Part shown: positions 48,353 through 61,400 of the stretch, in pieces | Layout of the letters: each line of letters opens with the position of its first letter | How positions within the stretch are numbered: position 1 is the first letter of the stretch | Source: Mya arenaria | Taxonomy: Eukaryota; Mollusca; Bivalvia; Myida; Myidae | DNA length: 64,000 nucleotides | Assembly: GCF_026914265.1 (NCBI RefSeq) | Contig: NC_069129.1 | Span: 23,469,743 to 23,533,742 of the forward strand | Direction of reading: 5' to 3' | Position numbers and translations under genes: made by a program | Notes under the pieces: generated by a model | Database searches by the model: none | What the model was told of the DNA's origin: nothing | Seen by the model: only the letters and a program-made list of their open reading frames with translations

Positions 48353-49006
48353 AATAAATGTATTTTAAATACGTTCAATGAAGCATTATTTTTAATTTGT
48401 GTAATGAAGTCAATGATTTCCAAAATGATGACATTTTTCTTATTCGTATAACAAATTTAATTTTTCCGTAGCCGATACCTTAAACAATGTTGCATTACAT
48501 TTAAAAACGTTAGCGTATAATATTAAATTCCGGACTTGGAATATGACGATATATATGCAATGATCAGTGCCTGCGTTACTGGCTACTGTCTTAATATCAA
48601 ATATTTCCCACTCTTCGTTCACGAATAAAGCTTCAGGTTAGTTCGGAAAGGATTTAATTTTATACTAAATGATTTAAAACTGAAAAATGTTTTAATTACT
48701 TTATAATGATTTACATGAAATAACATCAATATTACTATTACTATTCGTCGAGTTTCTTGAGCAAATTATAAGTAATCATGCAGATTAGCAATATTTAGAC
48801 GTTTGAAATATGATACCACAATTCTAATGATGAGCACTTTTCTTAATGTTTTATTGGTTTGTATTTTACATCAGGCTAGTAGTAAAAAGCAAATAATTCG
48901 ACCACTTTAATATGACGTGGATGTTGTCAATATAACGATTTAACATGACATTGTGTGAGATATGATTGTAGTAAACAACGCCGTATTCTCAAGATACATC
49001 ATAAAC

Positions 49007-49865
49007 CAGGCGCGTAGGAGCTGGGGCCGCAGGGGCCGCGACCGCGGCCCCAATATTCTGGCTAGTAACGGCAATGGGGCCGCGAATATTTGATACCGAT
49101 TTTCTTAATAATAAGATTAAATAAAGCTATATATATACATATAGATCAACACCAGTCTGACACGATATAGAATAAACAGATAACCATGTCATAATTAAAC
49201 CTGTGACCATTTAGCTAATTGGCGTGTGAATGGCGTGAAAACAGTCGGCAATTTATTAAAGACGGGTAAGTGGAAGAAGACAATAATAATTTGTATCGTT
49301 TTTGATGTTTCAAAAACTGTAGTTGATTGTGATAATTGCAATTACTCTTTAAAATAGAAATGTCATTAAACAGTCAGCAGTATGTATTATTTCAAACTTG
49401 TCACATTAAAGTTTGACTTTAAAATGGACGTTCCAAATCAGCCTAAAAGTTTAAAATTTCCAAAGAGATCTTTTGGCACTAAAAAAACTGAACACAGGGC
49501 ATTCAACTCGCAATGGTTCCAAAGTCACGCGTGGCTTCACTATGAAGAGGTAAACTGCGCATTTTTTTTTATTTAACATACATTGTGAGACTGCGCAAAT
49601 ATAAATATTTATAAGTAAAAAAATACTGTTGTTTATAATAATTAATAATTTATGATTGCACAATAATTAACATGTCGCTGTTGCTCATAATGTTATTTTA
49701 ACCGAAAAAAGGTTTAGGTATAAACATAAAAATAAAACCTGAACTCACTGGCAATCGAGTCTTTCAATGCTTAAATTTGAAAAAAAAAATCTCTACGGGA
49801 GGGGACACCCCTCCCCAGCCCACCCCTTCCGCGGCCCCAATGTCATTTTCCTTCCAACGCGCCTG
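49007..49865 (+). mobile_element. Small hAT-like DNA transposon with a 5-bp target duplication
   Basis: The ends CAGGCGCGT (49007) and ACGCGCCTG (to 49865) are inverted repeats, followed inward by GC-rich sequence (GGGGCCGC at the left, GCGGCCCC at the right). The sequence TAAAC stands directly outside both ends (49002-49006 and 49866-49870), a probable target duplication. It contains one exon of a hAT/ZMYM-type protein (49424-49549). At 859 bp it is a deletion derivative that cannot move without help. Confidence 0.7.
49424..49549 (+). pseudogene. hAT transposase N-terminal (TTF-type zinc finger) exon
   Basis: Reads from a Met (MDVPNQPKSLKFPKR) through FNSQWFQSHAWLHYEE to a donor AG|GTAAAC. 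Family knowledge: hAT and ZMYM-type proteins share a block of the form KFP..F / WF..WLHYDE before the first zinc-finger cysteines (TTF-type finger). Here the next exon with the FCFYC cysteines and the catalytic domain is missing. It lies within the 859-bp element. Confidence 0.6.
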
Positions 49866-49936
49866 TAAACAATACACAATAATGTTAGAAACTTGGTTTT
49901 AAGTGGTCTCTCTGAGTAAACGTGACTTAATTTAAT

Positions 49937-50119
49937 GTGCACTGTGCTGTTTGTGGAGTTTTGTGCTGTTCTTCCATCTTTCTTGTTTGTGATATTTTGT
50001 TTTAATTTATGTTCTATGTCTTTGGCGTTTGCTCTGTGCCATTGAACCGGGTTTATGTTTAACCTTTTGTTAACTTTTTGTTACTGATCTTGTTTCTGTA
50101 GTTTTTCGCAAAAATATTG
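49937..50119 (+). repeat. Interspersed repeat family, copy 5
   Basis: 'gcactgtgctgtttgtggag' through 'gaaccgggtttatgtttaa' to 'gtagtttttcgcaaaaata', the 3' half of the family. Somewhat more diverged than the other copies. Confidence 0.75.
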
Positions 50120-50639
50120 CAAATAATTTCTCATAATTGAAAATCAGGAAAATTCTAAGCTTTTTATGTTGCAACTGTAGTTGTTTATAATTGTGTTTGA
50201 TACAATGATAAAACTTACTAGTTGAAAAATATAGTTCATCATGTGTTATATTAAATATAAATTTTAAGAAGCATATTTAGCGCTTTAACAGTAAACAAAT
50301 CTTAGCAGTTTATATTTATATCACACTTATACATCATTTGAAAATAATTCCTCAGGGATGAGAACTTAATATAAATTATTTTATATCTGAATGTCAAAGG
50401 CAAATACTTGAATGTATATTTATTTAAGTTTGCTTAAATCAATAAAGTAAGCACATTGTTTAACTAGTCTATCAAATACTTGGCAATAAAACTCCATACT
50501 GTCATTTGAATGTTTAAAATGTGGTTAATTATATTAGGCACTCAAGTCTGTGTGTTTAATCAAATTGCTTGTTCAGGATTTGCTCTTTTAAGATTATCTT
50601 TAAAACACTAAATTTAAATAACACTCTCAGTGGCGGCCG

Positions 50640-51545
50640 GGCAAGACATATCTTGACCAAACTTGGTATATAGGAAGAATTTATGGATACCTTTCATGGG
50701 ATTGCTTTTGGGGTCCCTAGGTTCAAGGTCAAGGTAACTGTTACTAAAAATAGAAAAGACGATTGAAACTGAATAACTTTAGTTAGGGTTGACATATCTT
50801 GAGAAAACTTGTTCTTTAGGAAGAGTTTATGAATACCTTTCATGGGATTGCGATTGGGTTCCCTAGGGTCAAGGTCACTGTTACTAAAAATAGAGAAACG
50901 GTTAAAACTGTATAACTTAAGTTAGTGTTGACATATCTTTACCAATCTTGTTCTATAGGAAGAGTTTATAAATACCTTCCATGGGATTGCGTTTGGGGTC
51001 CCTAGGGTCAAGGTCAATGCTACTAAAAATAGAAAAACGGTTGAAAACGTATCCCTATAGTTAGTGTTGACATATCTTAACCAACTTTGTATAAAGGAAT
51101 AGTTTATGGAGGTCTTTCAGTGAATTCCGTTTGGGGTCCTAAAGGTCAAGGTCACTTTTACTTAAAATAGAAAAATGGTTGCAACTGAATAACTTAAGTC
51201 AGGATTCACATATCTTGACCAAACTTGTTCTATATGAAGAGTTTATGGATACCTTTCATGGGATTGCGTTTGGGGTCCCTAGGTTCAAGGTCAACGTCAC
51301 TGTTACTAAAAATAGAAAAAAAATGTTGAAACTGAATGAGGTTACACATATCTTGACCAAACTTTGTATAAAGGAAAAGTTTATGGATACCTTTCATTGG
51401 ATTGCGTTTGGGTTTCCTTGGGGTCAAGGTCAAGGTCAATGATACTAAAACAGTAAAAACAGTTGAAAGTGTATAACTTTAGTCAGGGTCCACATATTTT
51501 TACCAAACTTATAAAGGAAGATTTTATGGAGACATTTCATCGCTT
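50640..51545 (+). repeat. ~140-bp tandem repeat, about six units
   Basis: Units start at 'gacatatcttgaccaaactt' (near 50650, 50790, 50930, 51068, 51209, 51345 and 51490) and contain 'tttatggatacctttcatgg', 'gtccctagggtcaaggtcac' and 'tgttactaaaaatagaaaaa'. The unit carries GGTCAAGGTCA half-sites, as the pearl-like core does, but the rest differs. The 87-residue frame across it is a repeat product. Confidence 0.85.
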
Positions 51546-51659
51546 TTTTAGATAGGAAAATAGACACAGACTGAAGTTCTTCTATCAATCATTGAAAACC
51601 TGGTTTCGTCGCATTTCGGCGTTTCTTTTTTGCTTATGTTATGCACGTACATTTATTTA

Positions 51660-52325
51660 ATAATGAGGTACAAGAACATATATCGACTAATGAGGTATAT
51701 GCACAGGTATCGATGGATGAGTCTCATGAGCTGCAAATGACTGAAGAGGAATATGTTTAGGTATTGACTGATGAGGTTTTTATACAGAAATGGAATGCTG
51801 ATTTAATTTTGAGAGGCATGTGAAGTTATCACTGATAGGGTGCATGTTGTTGATGACTGAAGAGGTTCAAGTACAGTTATTATCGAATTATACAAACACA
51901 CGTACAGTTATTGGCTAAAACATATGTATTGATTGATGAGGTATATTTGCAGTTAAATAATTATTGACTGGTGGTGCATGTAAAGTGTTTGACAGGTACA
52001 GGAACAGTAAGTGATGGAGTATATCAAAAGTTATTGACTGATAAGGTACGTGTGCATTTGTTGACTGACGAAGAACATGTACATTTATTGACTGATGTGG
52101 AACATGAAACATTCTTAACAGTTGAGGTACATGTATAGTTAGGGACTGATTAGGTATGTTCATAGTTATCGACTGATATATTTACAGTTATTGGTTGATG
52201 AGTCACATGCAAAGTTTCTGCATGATAAGGTTCAGGTACATTTATTTACGGAGATGTTCATGTACAGTGATGGGCTGATTAATAACATGAACAACTTTTG
52301 CCTGATGAGATACATGGACAGTTAT
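51660..52325 (+). repeat. Degenerate ~27-bp minisatellite
   Basis: Loosely repeated units such as 'ttattgactgatgaggtaca' plus 'tgtacag', with an irregular period around 27 bp. It runs directly into the trinucleotide tract at 52329. Confidence 0.65.
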
Positions 52326-52326
52326 G

Positions 52327-52328
<2 letters not shown>

Positions 52329-52372
<44 letters not shown>

Positions 52373-52395
52373 CTTGTTGTTGTTGTTGTTTTGTT
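52329..52395 (+). repeat. (ATG)n then (TTG)n trinucleotide tract
   Basis: About fourteen ATG/GAT triplets followed by about five TTG triplets, 30 bases before the first exon of the coiled-coil gene. Length polymorphism is likely. Confidence 0.9.
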
Positions 52396-52430
52396 TGGTT
52401 AAATGTTGTTCTTTTTCAATTTAAGATGCT

Positions 52431-55400
52431 ATGGAAACGCCAGATCGACGGATGTCAGCGGGAAGAGGAAATGAGTATGAATAAATAAACTCTACTTAAC
52501 ATAATCTATTTTTGAACTATATTTAAAGTCTATTTCGAGACCATTTGTAATGGAATACAATTTCACCAAAACGCATAAAAACCAATGGTATAAATCATCA
52601 ATTTGATAATATTCAATTGCATGTATATACTTATATCACTTAATGCGCATCATTATGTGTACTGGCACTGTAAATATCGTAATGAACGGGGCTTTTTTTC
52701 AACGAGCTCCTCTTTTATTTTCTCTTTGTGGTGCGTGCTGGATGCTACACAAATCAATTTCACACAAGAAAATCAACAGCTGATCTAACATTTCGATTCG
52801 TGTTTAACAAATTAAAGCCAGTAACAATTAAAATGGCAATCAAACCCTTTTGAAAAAAATAACATCAGTTAAATAGCAATTGTATACCTATTTTGTCACT
52901 CATTCTATAATGAATGAATTTTAAGCTAGCGTTGAAAGATGTTGAAAGTAATGTAATGATGTATTTTAGTGTGAATGTATGAGTAAATACAATGATAAGA
53001 TTGTGAAACATGTTACCGGCAATGTATATTGTATTTTTGTTTGCAAATTTTACGAAAGATCATGGTCATATATTGCGGGTGGAACCGAAATGCATTCGCC
53101 CTAACTCAACAGTGTGAACATGTACATCTAGAAGTTGCACACCAATTTATTTCCTGAATTGTTTTACACTGACATGATTTATTATGATGATTTATCTTAT
53201 TCACATGTAGTCTAAACGTATTGTTAAATGTAGAAGTAATTAACGGCACCGTTTTACCCTCTGTCCATTCGGGCACACATTGTATCGGGATGCTATTATG
53301 AACATAGTGCACATCGGCCCAGTTTTACCACCTTTTTATTACACATGTTTAAGGAAGACCAAATTGAAACTGCAAATTCGACCAATGCCTTCTTCGAACA
53401 GAAAACTGGACTCACTGCATATATCACCTGAACATTGCGACAAAGACACAGGTATGTTAAGGGATATATCTGCAACATCCTTTCAATTTACTCATCGAAA
53501 CCCTCAAATATGGCTTCATGCATTTTTTTCGGCTTAAATATAGGCGAATACTTTGACTATAGTTACAGGTTATTGACTGTACATCGTTTTCTGCTATGAT
53601 CGCCAAACAGAGTGATTTTAATTGTAGATAATTTCACCTGAAATTGACCATGTATTTTAGTCATAACACTCGATGTTTTTATTTCGCTTCTAAAAAATAG
53701 AAACACTTGTCGGAATTGATGTATAATGAACATAAAAAACTATCATACGTACCGTATTTTGTTGATGTATGTGACACCGTAAGTAGTTAGATAAATGACT
53801 GTGAATAGCTTAGATAAAATCTATATTATTTATTTAAATTGTGTGTTTGTTTCCACTTAAGCTGATATGGAAACGCCAGAGCGACGGATGTTATCTGGCA
53901 GAGGAAATAGGTATGATTTAACGTTTGGTTTCCATAACTGTGCTAACAATCGGTCTAGCGTTGAACTCTTTCTATCAGCTATTACAATTGTAATTCATTT
54001 TGCCCAAGAACTTTGGAATTGGAAAGCAAATTCATAAAAAACACACACCACATGTACTTTCAGACACATCTGCCGTATTTGTTATTATGCAAAGGATTCA
54101 TAATGGAAGTTGAATTACATTGTCTGGTTAAAAAAAACTATTTTGCATTATATTTAATTTATAAAATTGATACTCTTAACGAAGGTTATGTTATTAATTA
54201 ATGCGAAACCAACTACTGGTTTATAAGCATGAAATAATACTTACATTTATATATGCTTATGTTATGACGTTACTTTCTACCATATTTGGACCGGAATGAA
54301 ATGTGTTCTATTGCCTAATCACAGTACCGGTGGAAATAATATTGAACATGTATGTAAAGTTCAATGATTACCTGATGTTTCAGCTTGATGACATTTTAAT
54401 CCAAAAGTCGACGCGTTTTTTAATATTTCAATTATGGCATAGAAAGGTCATTTATTTAATCAAATAACAATAAATTTTAACTTCTATGCTATGTATAATA
54501 ACGTAAAATCCATGATTTAAAAATTGCGAACGGTTACATACTACTAGTATTCATATATGGCATATATCGCCGGTCTTGGGAAGAATGTCAATTGTAATCT
54601 AACAAAATGTCAAGAAATTTGTGATTGGATTAAATGTAGACTAGATTGCATGTAACAGAACGTATAATTACAACAGACACACAAAATACAGTAATATTTT
54701 TAGGGACTCTTTCACGTTTAAAAGGCGAATAAAATTATCTTTAAAAATAGCTAAATAGGAAAATTATGCCAATTGCTTTATTTTGCCAAAAAAAATTAAA
54801 AACGCCGTAGATATTATTACAAACCATCATTTATACAATGAAAACTACAAGGACAGTAGTAATATAAAATAAAAATAAAATATACCATGTTCAGTGGCAC
54901 AAGGAAAGTCCCAAACGGCAATGAACTGGAGAAACAAAACACCACATGCATGTATGCAGACAGCACAACAAGAACACTCATCTGCATCAAAACAGTTTTA
55001 CCAAAACACTTGTAGAAATTTTGAAAGTTGGATATACATATTAAGTATATTTTCTAATAGTGGTGGTTTAAAATTTGTTGTTGTTGAAAACATGCATACA
55101 TAAAGTTTGCCAATGTTTCGCATAAATATATTTATTTTGTTTGGTAACACCTGAGCTTTTTATTTGTATTATTAACTGATTAAAACCGTTTAATAATTGA
55201 ATACATCGCTGACACACAAAGGCTATAAGTGTCGATAATTTTCTTTTATTTTTATAAAGTGTCTTATCATGAACTGTTCTACGATGATAACGTGATCAAA
55301 TGTTAATTATTAACATATACCAGTAATTTAGACTCCGATTAATAAATACGTAAAGATATAACAACACTTATATTTTATAAAACATTTTAGGGAAAATTCA

Positions 55401-58400
55401 GCATTTTGCCAAACAGACGAAGAACTTAGATTTTGTGATACAGCTCTAATACAAGAAGCTCAGAGGTGAGGTGAACACAAAATAATAACAATGCAATGCA
55501 TGAAATCTACCATGGTAGCTAATAAATGTAGTTAAACGTTCATCTAGATCTGAATCCAGCCGCATTATTTTTCATTTGCAAATGCTTAATAACAAAAAAA
55601 TGTGTTGTCGGTAAGTTTAAAGCATTGTTGTACATATTTTGAACTTTTGCTCATATTTGTCAAATATAAAAATCCATACAACTTAGAACTGCAAACGCTC
55701 ATTTCGATGGCATGATATGTTTGAAGTGTTTTTTCAAGTATCTCTTTTTCAGAGTTCTGCCATCCATATCTGTGGAAGAACAAATTATGAAGGCTCTAAA
55801 TAGAGCAGCACTTAACGGGGAACAAAGGTGTGTTTTTATTGTATGCAATCACTACATTATAACAAATTGACGTGCTTATATGATTTATTTGATATCTCAG
55901 GAGCAAAGTGATATGGATTAAATTTATATTTTATCGAAATTCATATTAACAGTTCAAATATAATTCTCAATGGTATCAATGAATGTAAATGATAACCGTG
56001 GCACACTTAGTATGTCTTTGTCATCATAGGATGTACTGATTTGCAATTTGAGTTGCATGTCCATATACAACGAACGAAGCAATTGAATAAGAAAACAAAT
56101 ATTATTCTCAAAGCCAATCCTTGGAGCATTGTATACCCTTATACCTGAAATAAGGTGAATATACAAGAACCCAGTTATACGAAGCTACACTTCAGCAAAT
56201 GGCAAAAAGGTTAATTGACTTTCAGCACTTTCATATAAATACTATCATTTTGATTACAAATTTGTATCAGAAAATAAAACATGAAGGGTAGCTTTATATA
56301 AAAGCGTAGAAAGTGGAATCAATTTAGGTTCAATGTAAGTTATAGAAAAGTTTTTCTCTGGTTTTTGTTCAAAACAAACTGTAACCAACAGTTTTCTTTG
56401 CGGTTTAGGATTTAAAAGGGTTGTCAAAGGCGTGTAACGTGTGATTTCGTTATTTATGTTTACCTTTGTCCGTAAACGAACACAACATCACACATGTTTG
56501 GATACGATACATGTGTTGCCGGTCTCATAACTATCCTTCCCCCAAAATGCAACAACGCGCTATTATATAAACTGTTGACATCAACTGTCATATGAAATTA
56601 GGCACATGCGTGTTGGCTAAATGCTCAAGTCTATGTTCAAAACGTCATTAGATAAAAAAAAAATACTCTGAAGAACTATTTTACAATATAGAAATATATA
56701 TCATGTGTGTTCCATTGCGTTTTTGAAAACCTGATCAAATGGCATCGAGATAATAACCAGTGTCCATTCTTTTATTAGTGTTAACAATACTCGATAAACA
56801 AAAAACTGTATTGGGATATCCCACAGTCATTGGTTGACCTGGTTTCAACGAAAAAACACAATTATTTATTGATGAGCAGATTAAGTAGCAACGAAATAGA
56901 TATTTTCATAACAAAAGGGTTGTGTGTCCTACAAATTGGCTGCGAAAAATGGAAATATTCATTTGCGTTACATGCTTAAGAACGTGTTCTGAGTTCGATT
57001 GTTCGATCAGCACGGGTAAAACTTTAAATATACTTAACTCATAAACAATCGTAGAGTTATGATACGTTAAAATGATACCCTTTCAACTATCTTTAGGTCA
57101 CTGTCATCAACCGCCATGGCAGTAAGCGAACAACAGGTGTTTCTAGACGATGAGTTTGTTGATCGAAATAAAGCAATGCTTGGTGATGTACAGAGGTAGA
57201 TATGCATTATTCTTTACTTTAATATACACACATATCTCAACATTTTAAACATAACGAAATCCTTATGATCTACTTTAACATGTGCCAATAAAGTGTGGGA
57301 TTAACTAATTCAGTCCGAGTGTCGTTTTAGTGTTTCCTTCAATGCCCCCGTTGTGCTTTGAAACCTTATTCACACTGTAGTAGGAATGCCTTTTGGTCAG
57401 CTCTAAATCCAGTGGGAGAACTGTATGACCAAATTATATTCAGGTCGAGTAAGTGGAATTTAGTACCGTTACTGAGGCCGTAACTTCTAGAAATAATCTA
57501 AACTTTTGTCTTAAAATATTCATTTCTTGATTGTTTCTTTCAAAGAATCCGTTGAATTCGTATCCCTAAGGTAATTCTAACTGATCAGCCATCTGCGTTC
57601 ACATGCTTGGTAAATTTGATGCTTTCCTATCGTATATTCGAGCATTCCATGACGATGGTAATGTTATAAACAATCAACATCAATACAAACCTGACATAAT
57701 TCACAGATGATATTTTTATTCGACGATTTTTATTGACTAGACGCTAAAATTAAATGGTAACAGTTATTTTCTATTCTTGGTATGTCAATATGTTTCGTTT
57801 CAAAGTATTTTACAAGTATTTACCAAAAGGAATCCTGCTTCATCAGCACCATTGTTAACTTAAATATGAAATAATTATAAAGTTATTACTTTGCATGTGC
57901 ATTATACCATTTTCATTCCCAAAAGTTTCAATTTCAAACACATTTCTGAACCAGCAAGTCTACTAAATATTCGATTCGAAAAACATTTTCATGTTTATAT
58001 AAAAAACAATAAAGCATTCAATGTCTATCTTTAACGACTTTTGCAGGCGACATAACGAGATCGACATCTTTGAGAGAAAAACCGCCTCACTTGAAAAGAC
58101 GATAGAAGATCAAAGGGCAGAGTTAAAGAAAGCCTGGTAACGTGTCAAACTTAATATGATTCATCATTGTTGTCAAATAATTTAGAGAATCTTCAAAACA
58201 GCGTAACGGTATTAACATTACAGTAAACCGTACAAATGTATGTTTTTGTTTTTCAGTAAAAGGACTATGATAAACTAAATTAGGTAAAGACTGTAATGTT
58301 ACCATTGGCCCTGCCCTCACTGAGTAATAGTAAACTGGAAGCTCACGTATTTTATTTCTCTAAAGAAGATTAAGATTTAAGAATGTTAACAAACCCTTAT

Positions 58401-61400
58401 ATATTTGTAACTCTGTCTATTTCAGGGAGAAGGAAAAATCGCTGAAAAAAACAATAGAACAGCTAGAGAAAGAATGTTCCGGTTTGAGGTTATAATTTGT
58501 ATCATAGATTAAATTAAACATGTTAAATACTAATGTCTTATAGCTCAAAACGTTCGTTTGACAAGTCAATTTTTTATGTTTATTGTTGTTTTTTTAAACA
58601 GAACAAATAAAATAACTAGAAACTGACACATAAGGTAACAGCGTGTAATAATAGTTGGTGTTCGCGGAAAACAGGTTTGTTACTTTGAGGTATGAAAATA
58701 AAATAAAATTCATAAATTATGGAAGTGACTTTTTTACAGAAAATGCAATCAAGAGCGGAGCTCTGCTTTGAACCAGAAACAAAGTGAATTAGACAAAAAA
58801 AGACAGGAGCTACAATCACTGCAGAACACAATCAAGTACGATTTACGTCAATACATGTTAGACAGTAATAGTAGGGAATATACTTAATAGACAATATTTA
58901 TTTTCCTACACAAGGACTCTGTTCAGGTCCAAAATAGTTATCAAAACAAAGACATCATTTAATGAACAGAATTAGTTTGAATTGATGCAGTTTATGATAA
59001 GTATTGAGACTGGATAATTTTATATCGGAGTCATTTATTTTTTTCAAATAAAGACGCAGTCTGAGTGTTCTTGTAAGTAATGTAGTTACGGTTGAATCGA
59101 ATGCCCGCTACATGTTTTTTTTTATTATTTTAGATGTAAAAATGAATGCCTAAGAAAGTATAATGAAACATTAAGGTAAGAACATTCAAATTTATATATT
59201 AGACAAACTTGATTAAAAAGTCATAATAATGTTATGCTTTCTATGAAACTTAGATATAGAATACTTATGACTGCCCAGTACTTTATATTATATTCAAAGT
59301 AATTTGTGTAGTAAAAAGAAAACAAAATCTAAAAGAATGGCTTACAACCTGAATGCTTTTATGAATTTCTAACCATTTCTGATGCAGGAAAAATAAGAAA
59401 CACATATCAGATTTGGAAGATGAAAAATCGTAAGTATTTATATTTTTATACTGTGGAATCTTCAAAGAAAAAAATGAACGATTCATGTTTCGCATTTTTT
59501 CTTTCAAATTAGAGATGTTTAGAAAACAATTTGCAAACAAGAAATGTTTGTCAAACATTATATCCCCATTATTAGGCCTATCCGTCTTCAAGGTTATCTC
59601 AACACCCTGCCAGACCTTATTAACTTGTCATGGGCAACCTGCCTCTTGTGTCATGGTCCTAGTTCAGACGTGTCCATTAAAGCTGTCTTGAAGAACCCAT
59701 TGCTGTCGCCCTTAACTGAGGCCTTTTCGTCTTGGAATTATTTCTGTTATATCTTGATATTTAATCCTCAACTTCGATTCCTTAAAATAACTGCATTTCT
59801 GAAATGAATTGCCTGTCGGCATTTGCGATTATTATCCGATTACGCAACATCTTTGGATATGTTTGGATCGCGAATCATCGCATAACAATATGCATGAAAA
59901 TTGAAAATTGTGTATCTTATAACCATATGTGTCAACAGGCCCCGAAAAACTCAAATCAACGTTTGAAAAAGTGTAAATTAATGATATGTTAAATGTATTG
60001 TTGTCATAAGTGTTTCAATTTTACGTCTGAAAGTCATTTTAAGTGGTTGATCTTTTCCCGCATTATTCTGACATATTTGTTAAACTGTTTCCAGTTACGG
60101 TATTCACAAAATGGGTGAAAAGATAACTTAAGTTTTTCTTAAATAACTAAAAAATATTTTTTTGAACAAATTTTGAATGAAAAATTGAACTATTGGTGTA
60201 AGTATAAGAAATGATTTGCGGGATATATGTCATTATCGGGGATATGAAGACAGCTTGGCAGGTTATAGTACGTGTGGAGACCACATACTTGAAAAGTTAA
60301 AAATTTTGCTGGCAGAGCTGCAATATTACCACCTTCATGGCACTAAATCATTCAAATAAAACAAAGGCAAGGAAGCAAATTGATGTGGAGCCGTGTCCGG
60401 GTTACACACTCTAGTCTCATCACACCTTTAACAAAAACATAAGCAAACACACACTGCTTATGAGACTCATTTATAGAAATAACAAAGCTTAGAAGAAAAA
60501 TAAAACATTCAAATTCACTTGTCGTGTACATTCTAATTACCGACAAACTATTTATAAGTCTAAGCTTTTAGTAATCATAAATTTCAAAGAATCATATAAT
60601 TATATATATCCACCTTTTGCTTGATCAGTCTTCCAACGACCATGCCTTTTAATACACCTATCTGAAAGCCCAGCAACATTTGCTGCCGACGTTGCTCCAC
60701 TTTCGCGCAAAGTATGTGTCCCTAATTTTAAACCTGGAGCAACTTAGGATAATTTGTTAACAATACATTTACATTCTCTAGCCCTAGTATACCTTATCTT
60801 TTTGTGTTTGTGAATCAACGAATGAACCTGTTTTGATTGAAACATAGGCCTAAATAAAAATCATCTAAAGTTCTTGACAAACCAGCCATTTCCATATAAC
60901 GTCTCAACATATTGTAAGGACATGTGATGGTACTGCCCTTCGCTATCAATACTTCTAGACCCTCTCTGTAAACATCAGTCTTACTTGGTCTTATTTTAAC
61001 AATAAAAAATCATTTTCAAATGTTATATCTGAACAATGTAAATTACTCATTTCATTAAAACGCAAAACTCCAGCATAGCTAAACATAATCATAGCTAAAT
61101 CTCTAACGTAAGTAAGACGCATGTCTTTTGAAAACATTTCACATAAAGATATAAGAACATTAGCGTCAATGACGTCCATTCTTATATGGGCTTGGATGTA
61201 AGTCTTTTCGCAGCATCAGACAAGTGCTTCACAACGTTAACTAAATCGTTTGTTGGATCCTCTAAACAGTGTATTGAATCCACTTTATGGCATATACTGC
61301 AGACGAAATAACCCTATAAGACTTTCCCCCATCTAACAATTGTGTGGTATATAAAGATACTACGATAGAATTTGCCGGTTTAGCACTTATCTTTTTCGAA

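Noticed and set aside
52191-52424. Frame with a run of methionines
   Set aside because: The (ATG)n microsatellite translated; not a protein feature.
54894-55103. 69-residue frame considered as an extra exon of the coiled-coil gene
   Set aside because: No acceptor/donor pair keeps the phase between 53910 and 55391, whereas joining those two directly does.
56205-56215. Very short candidate exon CAAATGGCAAAAAG in the intron before 57097
   Set aside because: Weak splice context and it breaks the phase-2 pattern.
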